Positions 20,277 through 28,813 of a DNA stretch of 64,000 nt are shown here, piece by piece. Source of the stretch: Rhabditoides inermis (Eukaryota > Nematoda > Chromadorea > Rhabditida > Rhabditidae); NCBI GenBank assembly GCA_963966185.1, contig CAWZYM010000126.1:497001-561000 (forward strand), in the 5' to 3' direction. The translations under genes and the position numbers were made by a program. Under the pieces are notes generated by a model. It was not told the origin of the DNA. It did not search any database and saw only the letters and a program-made list of their open reading frames with translations. Numbering within the stretch: the stretch's first letter is position 1; each line of letters starts with the position of its first letter.

Positions 20277-20648
20277 GACCTACCTAAAGTACTTCACGAA
20301 ACGGACAACTGGTGATACTAGACCGCCTGGCAGTACGATATCATGTGACCATTACCATAGGTCTTTCGTCCGTGTATTCATGAATCACATAGACACGTGA
20401 CAGCTAATGCCGTCACCAATCGACTGTAGACAACGCAAAGTGTGTCGTTTTATCAAACATTGTTTGATAATCAATTGATATGGAACATCCAATCTCCAGG
20501 AATCGTGTCATGATTCTGGTACTCCGAACTCCGAGACCATTATGATATTGAGGTATGCCTCTTTTCTGCGCATCTTGAAGGAGAGGAGCACGGAGTGATG
20601 AAATGAAATGATCAGCTGCTATCACACGTCAAAAATGATGATACATAA
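20277..20648. other. Spacer, no gene seen
   Basis: Unique sequence with a short palindrome TATCAAACATTGTTTGATA (about 20451-20469). A minus-strand open frame of about 70 codons lacks coding character. Nothing else is supported. Confidence 0.4.
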
Positions 20649-20737
20649 CGTCAGTTATTCGTGGCGGGACCAATTTTGAAAATTAATTCCCATTGGAAAC
20701 TCGTGCCAAGTTAGTACTACACCACGAAATACTGACG
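20649..20737. repeat. Short inverted-repeat element, MITE-like
   Basis: CGTCAGTTATTCGTGG (from 20649) and CCACGAAATACTGACG (ending 20737) are inverted copies with about two mismatches. They enclose 57 bp that includes GGCGGGACCAATTTTG. The size of 89 bp suits a miniature element; no target duplication was established. Confidence 0.5.
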
Positions 20738-21180
20738 CATTGCCTGATTTTCAAGATGGCATTTTATTTTATATCAAATTTATATTAAATGATATAATTT
20801 TAATTTTGGTTTCAATTTGATCGCCATATCAATATTGACTATGTCGACTTCATGCTTCATGTCATTATTCCGTACACCTCTCCTTTAATAATACCAAGCG
20901 AGAACAGAACACTACAGCGCTAGACTGAGTGTACCTTGATCGCTCTTTGCAGCGGCCGCAATGGTCGAGCTTCTTCCCACTGCCACCTACTAAGGGCAAT
21001 ATCGATCGAAGCGATCGGGGGCGCAGGCGCAATCAGGGGAGGGGTGGACTGTGAGCACTAAAATCAGGGGAGGGGTGGACTGTGAGCACTTTACGGGGAG
21101 GGGTGAGAAAAGAGATGTGAGGGATCATTTGCTAGGCATCCGCAAGAAACGTGTTCTCGCTGACTACCATACTGATAGGA
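20738..21180. other. Spacer with G-rich duplicated motif
   Basis: An AT-rich half (about 20760-20900) is followed by a G-rich part. A 31-bp unit (AATCAGGGGAGGGGTGGACT then GTGAGCACT) occurs twice at 21031-21090, with a partial third (ACGGGGAGGGGTGAG). ATCGATCGAAGCGATCGG near 21000 is a local palindrome. No gene seen. Confidence 0.5.
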
Positions 21181-21197
21181 GTGCGTAATGTGGTTGA

Positions 21198-21202
<5 letters not shown>

Positions 21203-21237
<35 letters not shown>
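21203..21237. repeat. (TC)n tract before a splice acceptor
   Basis: About 17 TC units followed by AATTCCCTTCTTTCCAG. It acts as an extended polypyrimidine tract for the acceptor at 21253. Confidence 0.9.
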
Positions 21238-21241
<4 letters not shown>

Positions 21242-21253
21242 CCTTCTTTCCAG

Positions 21254-21545
21254 ATGCCCGCGAGCGCGCCGCTGTTCTCTCGTCACTCGGCATCCCGTGA
21301 CTGGTATGCCCCGTCAGTGATTCGGCTTGATCTTTCTACGTTTTGCCAATCCCCTGCCCAACCAATACCGCATTTCAGCCGTCGATTCGGCTCACACGAC
21401 AACTGGAGACAAGGAGGGGAGGAGAGTGGACGCGTCTTCTCTCGATCTCAAGCCAACCATCTCACCCGTCCAACAACTCAGCGACGTAAACGACGAAGAA
21501 GAGGCGTTTGACTGGTGCGAATTTTTTGTGTCATCAATATTGTAA
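21254..21545 (+). CDS. 3'-terminal exons of an unrecognised plus-strand gene
   Basis: Exons 21254-21296 and 21379-21545 are joined by an 82-nt GT-AG intron whose acceptor is CATTTCAG. Phases match (1 + 2). The product starts MPASAPLFSRHSAS at an ATG right after CTTTCCAG; that ATG may be a trans-spliced start or simply the first codon of an internal exon. It continues DSAHTTTGDKEGRRVDASS, then an acidic end (SDVNDEEEAFDWCEFF ... SSIL). A possible polyadenylation signal AATAAA overlaps the TAA stop. Reading the region unspliced gives an arginine-rich frame ending QRRKRRRRGV that I consider a shadow. Function unknown. Confidence 0.4.
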
Positions 21546-21879
21546 TAAACGACTTTTATAACATATTTCAATCTAATCTAGTGATGGAGGCAGAGAGTGA
21601 GAGTGTGCCGCTGGCTTTCTGCGCTCTCGCCCCCCTCCTCTCACTCCCCCATCCCATTGGCAACACACATGTGTCCTCTCTTCCCGCCAAAGGGCCCGCA
21701 TAAATGACGCGACCATCGATCGAAAAAAAAATCGTGTCTCTGCGGTGTTTAGAACCATGTTTTTATGCGATGTGATGCCAGTGACTGTTTGTGAGTGAAG
21801 ATTTGAATACGTAAGAGATTTGAATACCACCCAATTTTTTTTTGTTCGCAAGGTATGTTTCAATGTTTTGACAATTCAG
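21546..21879. other. Intergenic stretch before the disrupted gene
   Basis: Contains a GA-rich then CT-rich stretch (21590-21650), ATCGATCGAAAAAAAAATCG and AT-rich sequence leading to the acceptor GACAATTCAG at 21879. It is likely to hold the promoter or an upstream intron of the next gene. No coding frame stands out. Confidence 0.4.
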
Positions 21880-22589
21880 CATGGACTGGATACCCTACAC
21901 ACAGCCACGATTCTTCATCGAACCACACAAGGACACGGGATATTTGATTGTCGGTATGTAACATCAAAATGTACATAACATGATTTCAACATATCAGGTT
22001 GTGGTGCTTCGATCGAGTACTGTCCTGCTTCTTCTCTGCTCACCTCCCGCTCGCCTCTCCTCAATGTATTCGCCCAGCTCGACTATTCACAGGCGCGAGA
22101 CGACAACTATGTGAGAGGAGTGAGATTCTTCCCCGGAAGCAATGGTTAGTAGAATTATACAGTACGTCACACAACAACTGTTTGATGCAGCGCTGCAGTA
22201 TTGACAAGAGGTCTTCCGTAGAGGGTGCTAGATTGTGATGTGTGTTGTTCAGACGTTGTCCTCGTCTACTCGCTTTCCTGTGTGGCTGTGGTGTCTCGGG
22301 AGGAGATGCTGCGAGGCGGGCACGTGTGCTCGGAGAGAGTCGTCGAATTCGACCTGCCCGTCTGGAACTCCATCAGAGACATCGCACTCGTCAGCGATAA
22401 CACGGTGAGTGCTAATATCTGTATTCAGTCATGATTCCAAACCATGATTCCGCCTATATTTTTCATTCAAATCATTTCTGATTCATTCAACATCTTTGAT
22501 TTCAATTGTCGTTATTTTGTGATTTCTGTTGTATCAGCTACAGTATCAGATTGTGTTTTCCAGCTAGTAGTGATGTTCGATGACCGCCG

Positions 22590-22850
22590 TGTCGGTAACC
22601 CCGAGTTAACTCAACGATGACGTCACTGCTGATCGCTACGATCTCCAGTGTCTCCCACGGTCGGCGCCGCCGATGGCTCCGCCGCCGTGCCGATGATGGC
22701 TTCGCCGACGCCGCGTTTACGGCTCCGATAATGGCCCCGCCGCCGGCGCCGTACAACGCATACATTAACCAAATCATATATAAGTTGCCCTCACAGACTG
22801 TATAAACCATTCCACCTAAATCGTATGTGGGTGTGGGGTCGTGTTCTACA
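22590..22850 (+). repeat. 5' LTR
   Basis: Starts TGTCGGTAACCCCGAG and ends GTGTTCTACA. A TATA-like box TATATAAG lies at 22777-22784, and the middle is a GC-rich CGCCG-type stretch. It matches the 3' LTR at offset 4503. Confidence 0.92.
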
Positions 22851-23266
22851 TTTGGCGACCATATCAACGTAAAGAACCTTGCAACACTTGCCCGCTCGCA
22901 GACCCATCCACACGTGCGGACCCGCAGTCTCGTCTACAGCCCGGCCAAGCAGTAGAGACGACGCTCGCGGAACACGACCCCAGCCGACAGACACTGTGAG
23001 GTCTAGCTAACCTCCTTTTAGGACAAGAATCAACCTCGTCGAAGTCACGTGACGAAAGTGCGCCCATAAGCACCGTGCGACCACAAAGCACGCCCAAAAC
23101 TGGCTCCTCCCGCACCCTGACGCAGTCCTGATACAATTTCTGGATAAGAGGCGCAGGCGTAATCAACAAACCCCGTGAGGTCAGGAAGAGGAGTTCCTCG
23201 CCATCACAGCCCGTGTCAACTGACCGGATCAACGTCGGAGCGACGACCGACACCCATCGAATCGAG
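22851..23266 (+). other. Primer-binding site and gag leader
   Basis: TGGCGACCATATCAACG at 22853-22869 follows the LTR with a two-base gap, as expected for a tRNA primer site; which tRNA was not determined. The rest is untranslated leader up to the first in-frame ATG at 23267. Confidence 0.6.
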
Positions 23267-24490
23267 ATGGATACAGCACCGCTACGTCGAGTGCTCACAC
23301 GACAAATCAACGAACTCGGAGAACTGATCGACACAGCAAAACGACTTTATCCCGCAGGACATGAATTTTCGACATCTATTGAACGACTGGCAGTCACAAA
23401 GAGAAATGTGAAGGAAATAAAGGGAAAAATACAAATCGCCAGTACGAAGATAGCCAGGAAAACGGCGGAGTGGGACGAGCGGATCGCAGCGGTAGAAGAC
23501 GAAGGCGAACGAGCAGCCGAAATGGAACGGTATGCAACCTACGTACAACATCACAACATGATGGAACTGCTGGATGAAGTCAACACTGTTATCGACACTC
23601 TTGAACAACACGTCAACTCGATGGACACCCAGCTACGTTCCCATCCCGAAGCCGCGGAGTACGAATTGGACGAGAGCAACACGTTGGAGGGGGTGAGTAA
23701 CGACATCTTTCTACAGCCCTTGCCAAGAGCGACGCCAACGACCGCCCCCGCTCCAGCTCGGACATCGTCTCGAACTGCCGCTTCAATCACAGGTGCGCAA
23801 GTTATGGCCACTTCAAACGCGCTCTCTCCTGTCACCCAAGTACCGTCTGCCACATCTCTCCCTCTACACTCTATGCAAACGCTTTCTCTACTCGATACAC
23901 GAGCGCTGCCCGCCGCATATGCTACTCATGCTCCCGTTGTCAACAATTATGGCGCGCATCCGTGTACACCTGTTGCTACAAATGCTCTTGCTGGCAACCG
24001 CCATCCCGTGCAGACCACCGCTCCTGTTGCTAACCATGCTCGCGCTGCTACGTATGCACCACTGACAACTGATGCTCCGGTGAACAACAATACCGCTCTG
24101 CACTACCCCACGCCCGTTGCCAACATGCATGATTCACGTACATATGCTCTTGCTGCATACAATCCGAATATGTATAACCAAGTCACCCACGTTCCTGTCA
24201 TCAACATGCATTCTCTGAACAATCATACTGCCTTTCCTGTATCTACTCCAACTCATGTTCCCGCAATCAACACATACGTTCGTGCAACCGATCCGCTAAA
24301 TGCACCAATGCAAATATGTATGCGCCCCGATTCACACTGGAGGTCCTATGCAAAGCGCGCCCACAGTAGGCAAACTTTCTTTCAACCTCCCTCAACTCTC
24401 TCTCCGACACTTCAGTGGAAAACAAGAAGAATGGGGCGAGTTTTTTGCTCAATTCGAATCGATGATTCACCGCAACCCTTCTCTGGATGA
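23267..24490 (+). CDS. Retroelement gag, N-terminal frame
   Basis: From ATG 23267 (the frame is open from about 23213 without an ATG) the product begins MDTAPLRRVLTRQINEL. It has an alpha-helical, probably coiled-coil region (about residues 10-130; IKGKIQIASTKIARKTAEW, AAEMERYATYVQ), then a low-complexity Ala/Pro/Thr/Asn-rich part with loosely repeated APVANxxA and YAPLTT-like units (about residues 160-350). Coding character fades near 24330, where the next frame (+1) takes over; the last 50 or so codons of this frame look like shadow. The role is assembly of the retroelement particle. Confidence 0.7.
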   Translation: MDTAPLRRVLTRQINELGELIDTAKRLYPAGHEFSTSIERLAVTKRNVKEIKGKIQIASTKIARKTAEWDERIAAVEDEGERAAEMERYATYVQHHNMMELLDEVNTVIDTLEQHVNSMDTQLRSHPEAAEYELDESNTLEGVSNDIFLQPLPRATPTTAPAPARTSSRTAASITGAQVMATSNALSPVTQVPSATSLPLHSMQTLSLLDTRALPAAYATHAPVVNNYGAHPCTPVATNALAGNRHPVQTTAPVANHARAATYAPLTTDAPVNNNTALHYPTPVANMHDSRTYALAAYNPNMYNQVTHVPVINMHSLNNHTAFPVSTPTHVPAINTYVRATDPLNAPMQICMRPDSHWRSYAKRAHSRQTFFQPPSTLSPTLQWKTRRMGRVFCSIRIDDSPQPFSG

Positions 24491-25415
24491 TACCGAGCGT
24501 TTCATGCACCTCAAGAACTGTGTTCGTGGAGACGCTGCCGCTTCCATTAGTTCACTCCCATGCACTGGTCAGAACTACCCAAGGGCTCTAAACATGCTCA
24601 TCAGCACATATGGAGATCGCGCAGACAACTGCCATGCTCTACGCGCCAAACTCCTGCACTTCAAAGTATACGGTACCCGGATCGACTTGCTGCTCAAGTC
24701 CTACTATAACTTCGTCAACATCTTCAACCAGCTTGAAGTGCTACAAGATCAACCAGACCACCGTCTACTGACTCACATCCTGGAAGAGCAGTTCCCTTCG
24801 GATATCGTGGCAGAAATTTGGAAAATGAACCGCCACCGATCCCCGGATTGCCGTACCTTCTTGGAGTGCCTATTCACCGTGCTTAAAGAAAGAGAAGCCA
24901 TCGGCAAGTTGCAGAAACACGGGCAGCAAGAAAACAATCCATCCCCGCACCCACACTCCAACTCGAATGCGAATCACAATAATCATATAAACAGTCCGCC
25001 GCAGTTGTCTACAGCTCCTCTTCCCAACCACTCTGTTTCCGTTGTAAATGAACAACAACACGACAAGAACGATCATCATCAGAAGAATGTGAAGCGCAAC
25101 AACCCAACATGCGCGCTTTGCAAAGTATCTCACTACGAAAATGAGTGTACCCGCTTTCCCGACGGACCATCTCGACACGAAAGGGCGCAAGAGCTCCGTC
25201 TGTGTACAAGGTGCCTTCGCGACAACCATGGAACTTCTACCTGCAAATCTCGAAGAAAGTGCAGAAAGTGTTCCTCTACAAATCATCACTCCGCCCTGTG
25301 TTTCGGAACAAGAGTACAGGCAGCCACACACTACGCTGTTTGCCGCAACACTCACGCCACAACAGATGCCTTCGCTTCCGCCCATGACACAATACAATGG
25401 GAGCAAGGAGGGTGA
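24300..25415 (+). CDS. Retroelement gag, DUF1759-like domain and zinc knuckles
   Basis: This frame is +1 to the previous one. It holds the core BEL/Pao gag motif LPQLSLRHFSG with EEWGEFFAQFESMI and NPSLDDTERFMHLKN, typical of DUF1759. It then has the FLECLF helix region, an Asn/His-rich linker, and three CCHC-type knuckles: CALCKVSHYENEC, CTRCLRDNHGTSTC and CRKCSSTNHHSALC. These bind RNA in related elements. Meaningful sequence begins around 24330. The frame ends at 25415, after the knuckles, where protease sequence continues in a further +1 frame. Whether the two frame changes are programmed, spliced out or mutations cannot be decided from one copy. Confidence 0.75.
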   Translation: MHQCKYVCAPIHTGGPMQSAPTVGKLSFNLPQLSLRHFSGKQEEWGEFFAQFESMIHRNPSLDDTERFMHLKNCVRGDAAASISSLPCTGQNYPRALNMLISTYGDRADNCHALRAKLLHFKVYGTRIDLLLKSYYNFVNIFNQLEVLQDQPDHRLLTHILEEQFPSDIVAEIWKMNRHRSPDCRTFLECLFTVLKEREAIGKLQKHGQQENNPSPHPHSNSNANHNNHINSPPQLSTAPLPNHSVSVVNEQQHDKNDHHQKNVKRNNPTCALCKVSHYENECTRFPDGPSRHERAQELRLCTRCLRDNHGTSTCKSRRKCRKCSSTNHHSALCFGTRVQAATHYAVCRNTHATTDAFASAHDTIQWEQGG

Positions 25416-26694
25416 GTACAACAACACATCACTCAATGTGCAACCTGCGCTGGAGACATGCGTTCTACTGATGATCGCAAAGATAACTGTCTTCAATCCA
25501 GCCGAAAGGGAAGTGAAGAAGGAAATTTACGCCTTCTTCGATTGCGGCTCGACATCCTCTTTCATAACGACAGAGCTTGCCGACAGCCTGCATCTCGACG
25601 TGATCGACACTAGCGACATACACGTCAACACATTTGGTGGCACATCATGCAAGACCATGAGCACCAATATGCACACACTCGGAATCGTCACACAACCCGA
25701 TTTCGAGGGTCGGACGACACACTACCTCGGAGTAAGGTCACTCGCACAAATGACCTCGGACATGCGCACGATCTCCATCAAGAAAGAAGACGTACAGCAG
25801 CTGCTCCACTCCGACGTCGTCAGCCTCCCTGTCGATGAGGTACGACCATCTCTCCTACTAGGCAGCACAGACATGTGGCAACTACTCGACTCCCTCGACC
25901 GAACCACACTGCCTTCCGGCTTACAACTGATCGGATCTCGCGTCGGTAACATCCTAACCGGACGCGGCAACATTACAGCGCCACATTTTCACATGCACCT
26001 GTCCAACCATGAGCATACAACAAAGAGCTCAATCCTCACTGACTACGATCGTGCAAATAACATATACATCGAGGATTTCTTGCCCCAAGAGACGCTTAGA
26101 ATCGAGCCTCTCACCACACAAGAAGACGAAGACCAGCTGGCAGTGCAACAGTTCAACAACACCGTATCACGCGACGATGACGGCAGGTACGAAGTGTCTT
26201 GGCCTTGGCGCTCCCCTCAACCAGACCTTCTCTCTAACAACACAACTGCTGTTTCTCGCTCGCATAGAGTCCACAAAAGACTCAAAGATGATCCGACACT
26301 GGCAAAATACGACGAAATCATCAAGGATCAACTAGTTAATCTACATTGCCCACGAGTGCGGCATGTTCAAGAAGTGTTCCCGCAGAATGCAAAAACGGAG
26401 GCAAGCAAGAAGATGTCGCTAAACTGGAAAATCCCGTCAACAACAAGTGAACGAGGATTACTTCGCAATTCGCCTCTACTGAGGATGAGTGACAAATCTG
26501 CCCCTAATCTACATATAGAAATAGAATCACAACCGTCTAGCGTATACAACATTGTAAAGTCGCAATCCCCTGCATTTCTACATCATGGATTACAGTTATT
26601 CTACTTTACAAATTTTCAACAATTCTCTACATTTTCAATCTGCAAATTCACAAAATTGCAGTTCTATTTCTACAAACAGCTGATCCGCCGATGA
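25141..26694 (+). CDS. Retroelement protease (DUF1758-like) and truncated pre-RT region
   Basis: Coding character starts near 25400 (the first 90 codons overlap the knuckle frame and look like shadow). ETCVLLMIAKITVFN leads to the candidate aspartic protease site FFDCGSTSSFIT, followed by SLHLDVIDT, RPSLLLGSTDMW and GLQLIGSRVGNILTG, the usual order for the DUF1758 peptidase. Next come DEDQLAVQQF, GRYEVSWPW and DDPTLAKYDEIIKDQL, the conserved run-up to the BEL/Pao reverse transcriptase. The RT itself is absent: after about 26335 the frame drifts into unrecognisable residues and stops at 26692. The usual D-S/T-G triad is D-C-G here. The role would be processing of Gag-Pol. Confidence 0.75.
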   Translation: MSVPAFPTDHLDTKGRKSSVCVQGAFATTMELLPANLEESAESVPLQIITPPCVSEQEYRQPHTTLFAATLTPQQMPSLPPMTQYNGSKEGEYNNTSLNVQPALETCVLLMIAKITVFNPAEREVKKEIYAFFDCGSTSSFITTELADSLHLDVIDTSDIHVNTFGGTSCKTMSTNMHTLGIVTQPDFEGRTTHYLGVRSLAQMTSDMRTISIKKEDVQQLLHSDVVSLPVDEVRPSLLLGSTDMWQLLDSLDRTTLPSGLQLIGSRVGNILTGRGNITAPHFHMHLSNHEHTTKSSILTDYDRANNIYIEDFLPQETLRIEPLTTQEDEDQLAVQQFNNTVSRDDDGRYEVSWPWRSPQPDLLSNNTTAVSRSHRVHKRLKDDPTLAKYDEIIKDQLVNLHCPRVRHVQEVFPQNAKTEASKKMSLNWKIPSTTSERGLLRNSPLLRMSDKSAPNLHIEIESQPSSVYNIVKSQSPAFLHHGLQLFYFTNFQQFSTFSICKFTKLQFYFYKQLIRR

Positions 26695-27092
26695 GCAATT
26701 GTGAATCACTCGGCGCCATTTCACTCGACACCACAAGAATTCTTGCTTTCAATTTTCGGCCGCGGAGGGTCCCGATGGGAGTATCATCATACTACATACT
26801 GCTTCTCACACCTCGTCATCACACCAGCTCGTGTGAGGAGAATGGACGTAAGGACCAGCTAAAAGTATCTTTCGACATCAAAGAAAGAGGCCGCGTACTA
26901 CAAACTACATTGCGACTTTCGACTACATATTCATTCTACACATATCAAGCAACTCTATTCAACAATGTGAACCAAGTAACAGATGCGTAATTCGACAAAT
27001 GACTCAGTCTACATTTCTTTCTATCGACAGTTTATGAACGGCAACTCGTATATATCAACATCTACTTGCACCGTCCATCTACTTCGGCGGAG
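26695..27092 (+). other. Residual 3' interior of the retroelement
   Basis: About 400 bp between the last frame and the 3' LTR. It has an open frame of about 99 codons (26691-26990, SCEENGRKDQLKVSFD) that I cannot match to integrase. A purine stretch just before the LTR (CGGCGGAG) is a weak polypurine-tract candidate. Confidence 0.4.
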
Positions 27093-27353
27093 TGTCGGTA
27101 ACCCCGAGTTAACTCAACGATGACGTCACTGCTGATCGCTACGATCTCCAGTGTCTCCCACGGTCGGCGCCGCCGATGGCTCCGCCGCCGTGCCGATGAT
27201 GGCTTCGCCGACGCCGCGTTTACGGCTCCGATAATGGCCCCGCCGCCGGCGCCGTACAACGCATACATTAACCAAATCATATATAAGTTGCCCTCACAGA
27301 CTGTATAAACCATTCCACCTAAATCGTATGTGGGTGTGGGGTCGTGTTCTACA
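27093..27353 (+). repeat. 3' LTR
   Basis: Same sequence as the 5' LTR, with TATATAAG at 27280-27287. It ends TCTACA and is followed by the target duplication CGCCG. Confidence 0.92.
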
Positions 27354-27433
27354 CGCCGCATTGTCGTGCATTTCATCGCGATAAGAGGGATGAGCCTCGA
27401 CGTGGCAGAGACTCGAGTCGTGCCCGAACCCAA

Positions 27434-27660
27434 GTGAGTGCATATATGGTGGAATAGTGGTTTAAAAGCCTAGGCAGGCTAACGCTGTAAGATTTCTCCC
27501 TATCTTTCTGTAAAGTAGCGGTCAGTCTCTTCAAACTACTTCGAATTGCCTCCAAACTGCTCTCAGTCAATATGCCTTCCGATTTGCCTTCGGATTACTT
27601 CAGTCGATTCCAAACGACTTCGCATAACTTGCGATAGTCTTGCAACGCGATAGTCTTGCA
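27434..27660. other. Intron start and satellite junction
   Basis: Begins at the GTGAGTG donor of the split gene and runs about 230 bp with no further exon seen. Just before the satellite a 15-bp sequence GCGATAGTCTTGCAA occurs twice (27631-27645 and 27648-27662), the second copy overlapping the first satellite bases. Confidence 0.6.
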
Positions 27661-28813
27661 ATTGTCACAAGCCTTTCGAGTGTTGTGGTGCAGGTTTTGT
27701 CAGTTTTCCTCATCCTTGGTAGGGTCTGCGGGTGTTTAATATATTGTCACAAGCCTCTTGAGTGTTGTAGTGCAGGTTTTGTCAATTTTCCTCATCCTTG
27801 GTAAGGACTGGGAGTGTTTAGTATATTGTCACAAGCCTCTCGAGTGTTGTGGTGCAGGTTTTGCCAATTTTCCTCATCCTTGGTAGGGACTGCGGGTGTA
27901 TAATATATCGTCACTAGCCACTTGAGTGTTGTGAAGCAGGTTTTGCCAATTTTCCTCATTCTTGGTAGGGACTGCGAGTGTTTAGTATATTGTCACAAGC
28001 CTCTCGAATGTTGTGGTGTAGGTTTTGTCATTTTTCCTCATCCTTGGTAGGGTCTGCGGGTGTTTAGTTTATTGTCACAAGCCTCTTGAGTGTTGTAGTG
28101 CAGGTTTTGTCAATTTTCCTCATCCTTGGTGGGGACTGGGAGTGTTTAATATATTGTCACAAGCCTTTTGAAAGTTATAGTGTAGGTTTTGTCAGTTTTC
28201 CTCATCCTTGGTAGGGACTGCGGGTGTATAATATATCGTCACAAGCCACTTGAGTGTTGTGGTGCAGGTTTTGTCAGTTTTCCTCATCCTTGGTAGGGTC
28301 TGCGGGTGTTTAATATATTGTCACAAGCCTCTTGAGTGTTGTAGTGCAGGTTTTGTCAATTTTCCTCATCCTTGGTAGGGACTGGGAGTGTTCAGTATAT
28401 TGTCACAAGCCTCTCGAGTGTTGTGGTGCAGGTTTTGCCAATTTTCCTCATCCTTGGTAGGGACTGCGGGTGTATAATATATCGTCACTAGCCACTTGAG
28501 TGTTGTGGTGCAGGTTTTGTCAATTTTCCTCATCCTTGGTAGGGACTGGGAGTGTTTAATATATTGTCACAAGCGTTTTGAAAGTTATAGTGTAGGTTTT
28601 GTCAGTTTTCCTCATCCTTGGTAGGGACTGCGGGTGTATAATATATCGTCACAAGCCACTTGAGTGTTGTGGTGCAGGTTTTGTCAATTTTCCTCATCCT
28701 TGGTAGGGACTGCGAGTGTTTTATTATATCGTCACAAGCCTTTTGAGTGTTGTAGTGCAGGTTTTGTCAATTTTCCTTATCCTTGGTAGGGACTGGGAAT
28801 GTTTAATATATTG

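Larger units (their letters stand above)
22590..27353 (+). mobile_element. BEL/Pao-type LTR retrotransposon, lacking RT and integrase
   Basis: A 4,764-bp element with 261-bp LTRs (22590-22850, 27093-27353) that begin TG, end CA and are identical as far as I can compare. It is flanked by a 5-bp target duplication CGCCG (22585-22589 and 27354-27358). Directly after the 5' LTR, TTTGGCGACCATATCAACG fits a tRNA primer-binding site. The interior encodes a BEL/Pao-type gag with three CCHC knuckles and a DUF1758-like protease, plus the short linker that normally leads into reverse transcriptase. RT, RNase H and integrase are not found. Autonomous BEL/Pao elements are usually longer, so an internal deletion is inferred. 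Identical LTRs mean a recent insertion, so proteins must have been supplied by an intact relative. Confidence 0.88.
21881..27433 (+). pseudogene. Unrecognised multi-exon gene split by a retrotransposon
   Basis: Exons 21881-21953, 21998-22144 and 22253-22404 join in phase through introns of 44, 108 and 159 nt. A fourth exon begins at 22564 (LVVMFDDR) and is cut at 22589 by the LTR element. Its remainder resumes after the element at 27359 (IVVHFIAIRGMSLDVAETR) and ends at a GTGAGT donor at 27433. Exon 1 begins MDWIPYTQPRFFIEPHKD after TTCAG. Other landmarks: CGASIEYCPASSL, VRGVRFFPGS, DVVLVYSLSCVAVVSREEM and FDLPVWNSIRDIALVSDNT. The alternation of short hydrophobic strands suggests a beta-rich, perhaps propeller-like, protein, but no family is recognised. 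Later exons are not in the window: about 230 bp past the last donor the satellite begins. As it stands the gene cannot make its normal product. Confidence 0.6.

Noticed and set aside
21188..21511. 107-codon unspliced frame ending QRRKRRRRGV
   Set aside because: It starts in the TC repeat. The spliced reading with an 82-nt intron gives a better-composed product and an adjacent polyadenylation signal.
23282..23853. Minus-strand frames of about 100 codons inside the retroelement
   Set aside because: Shadows of the gag frame.
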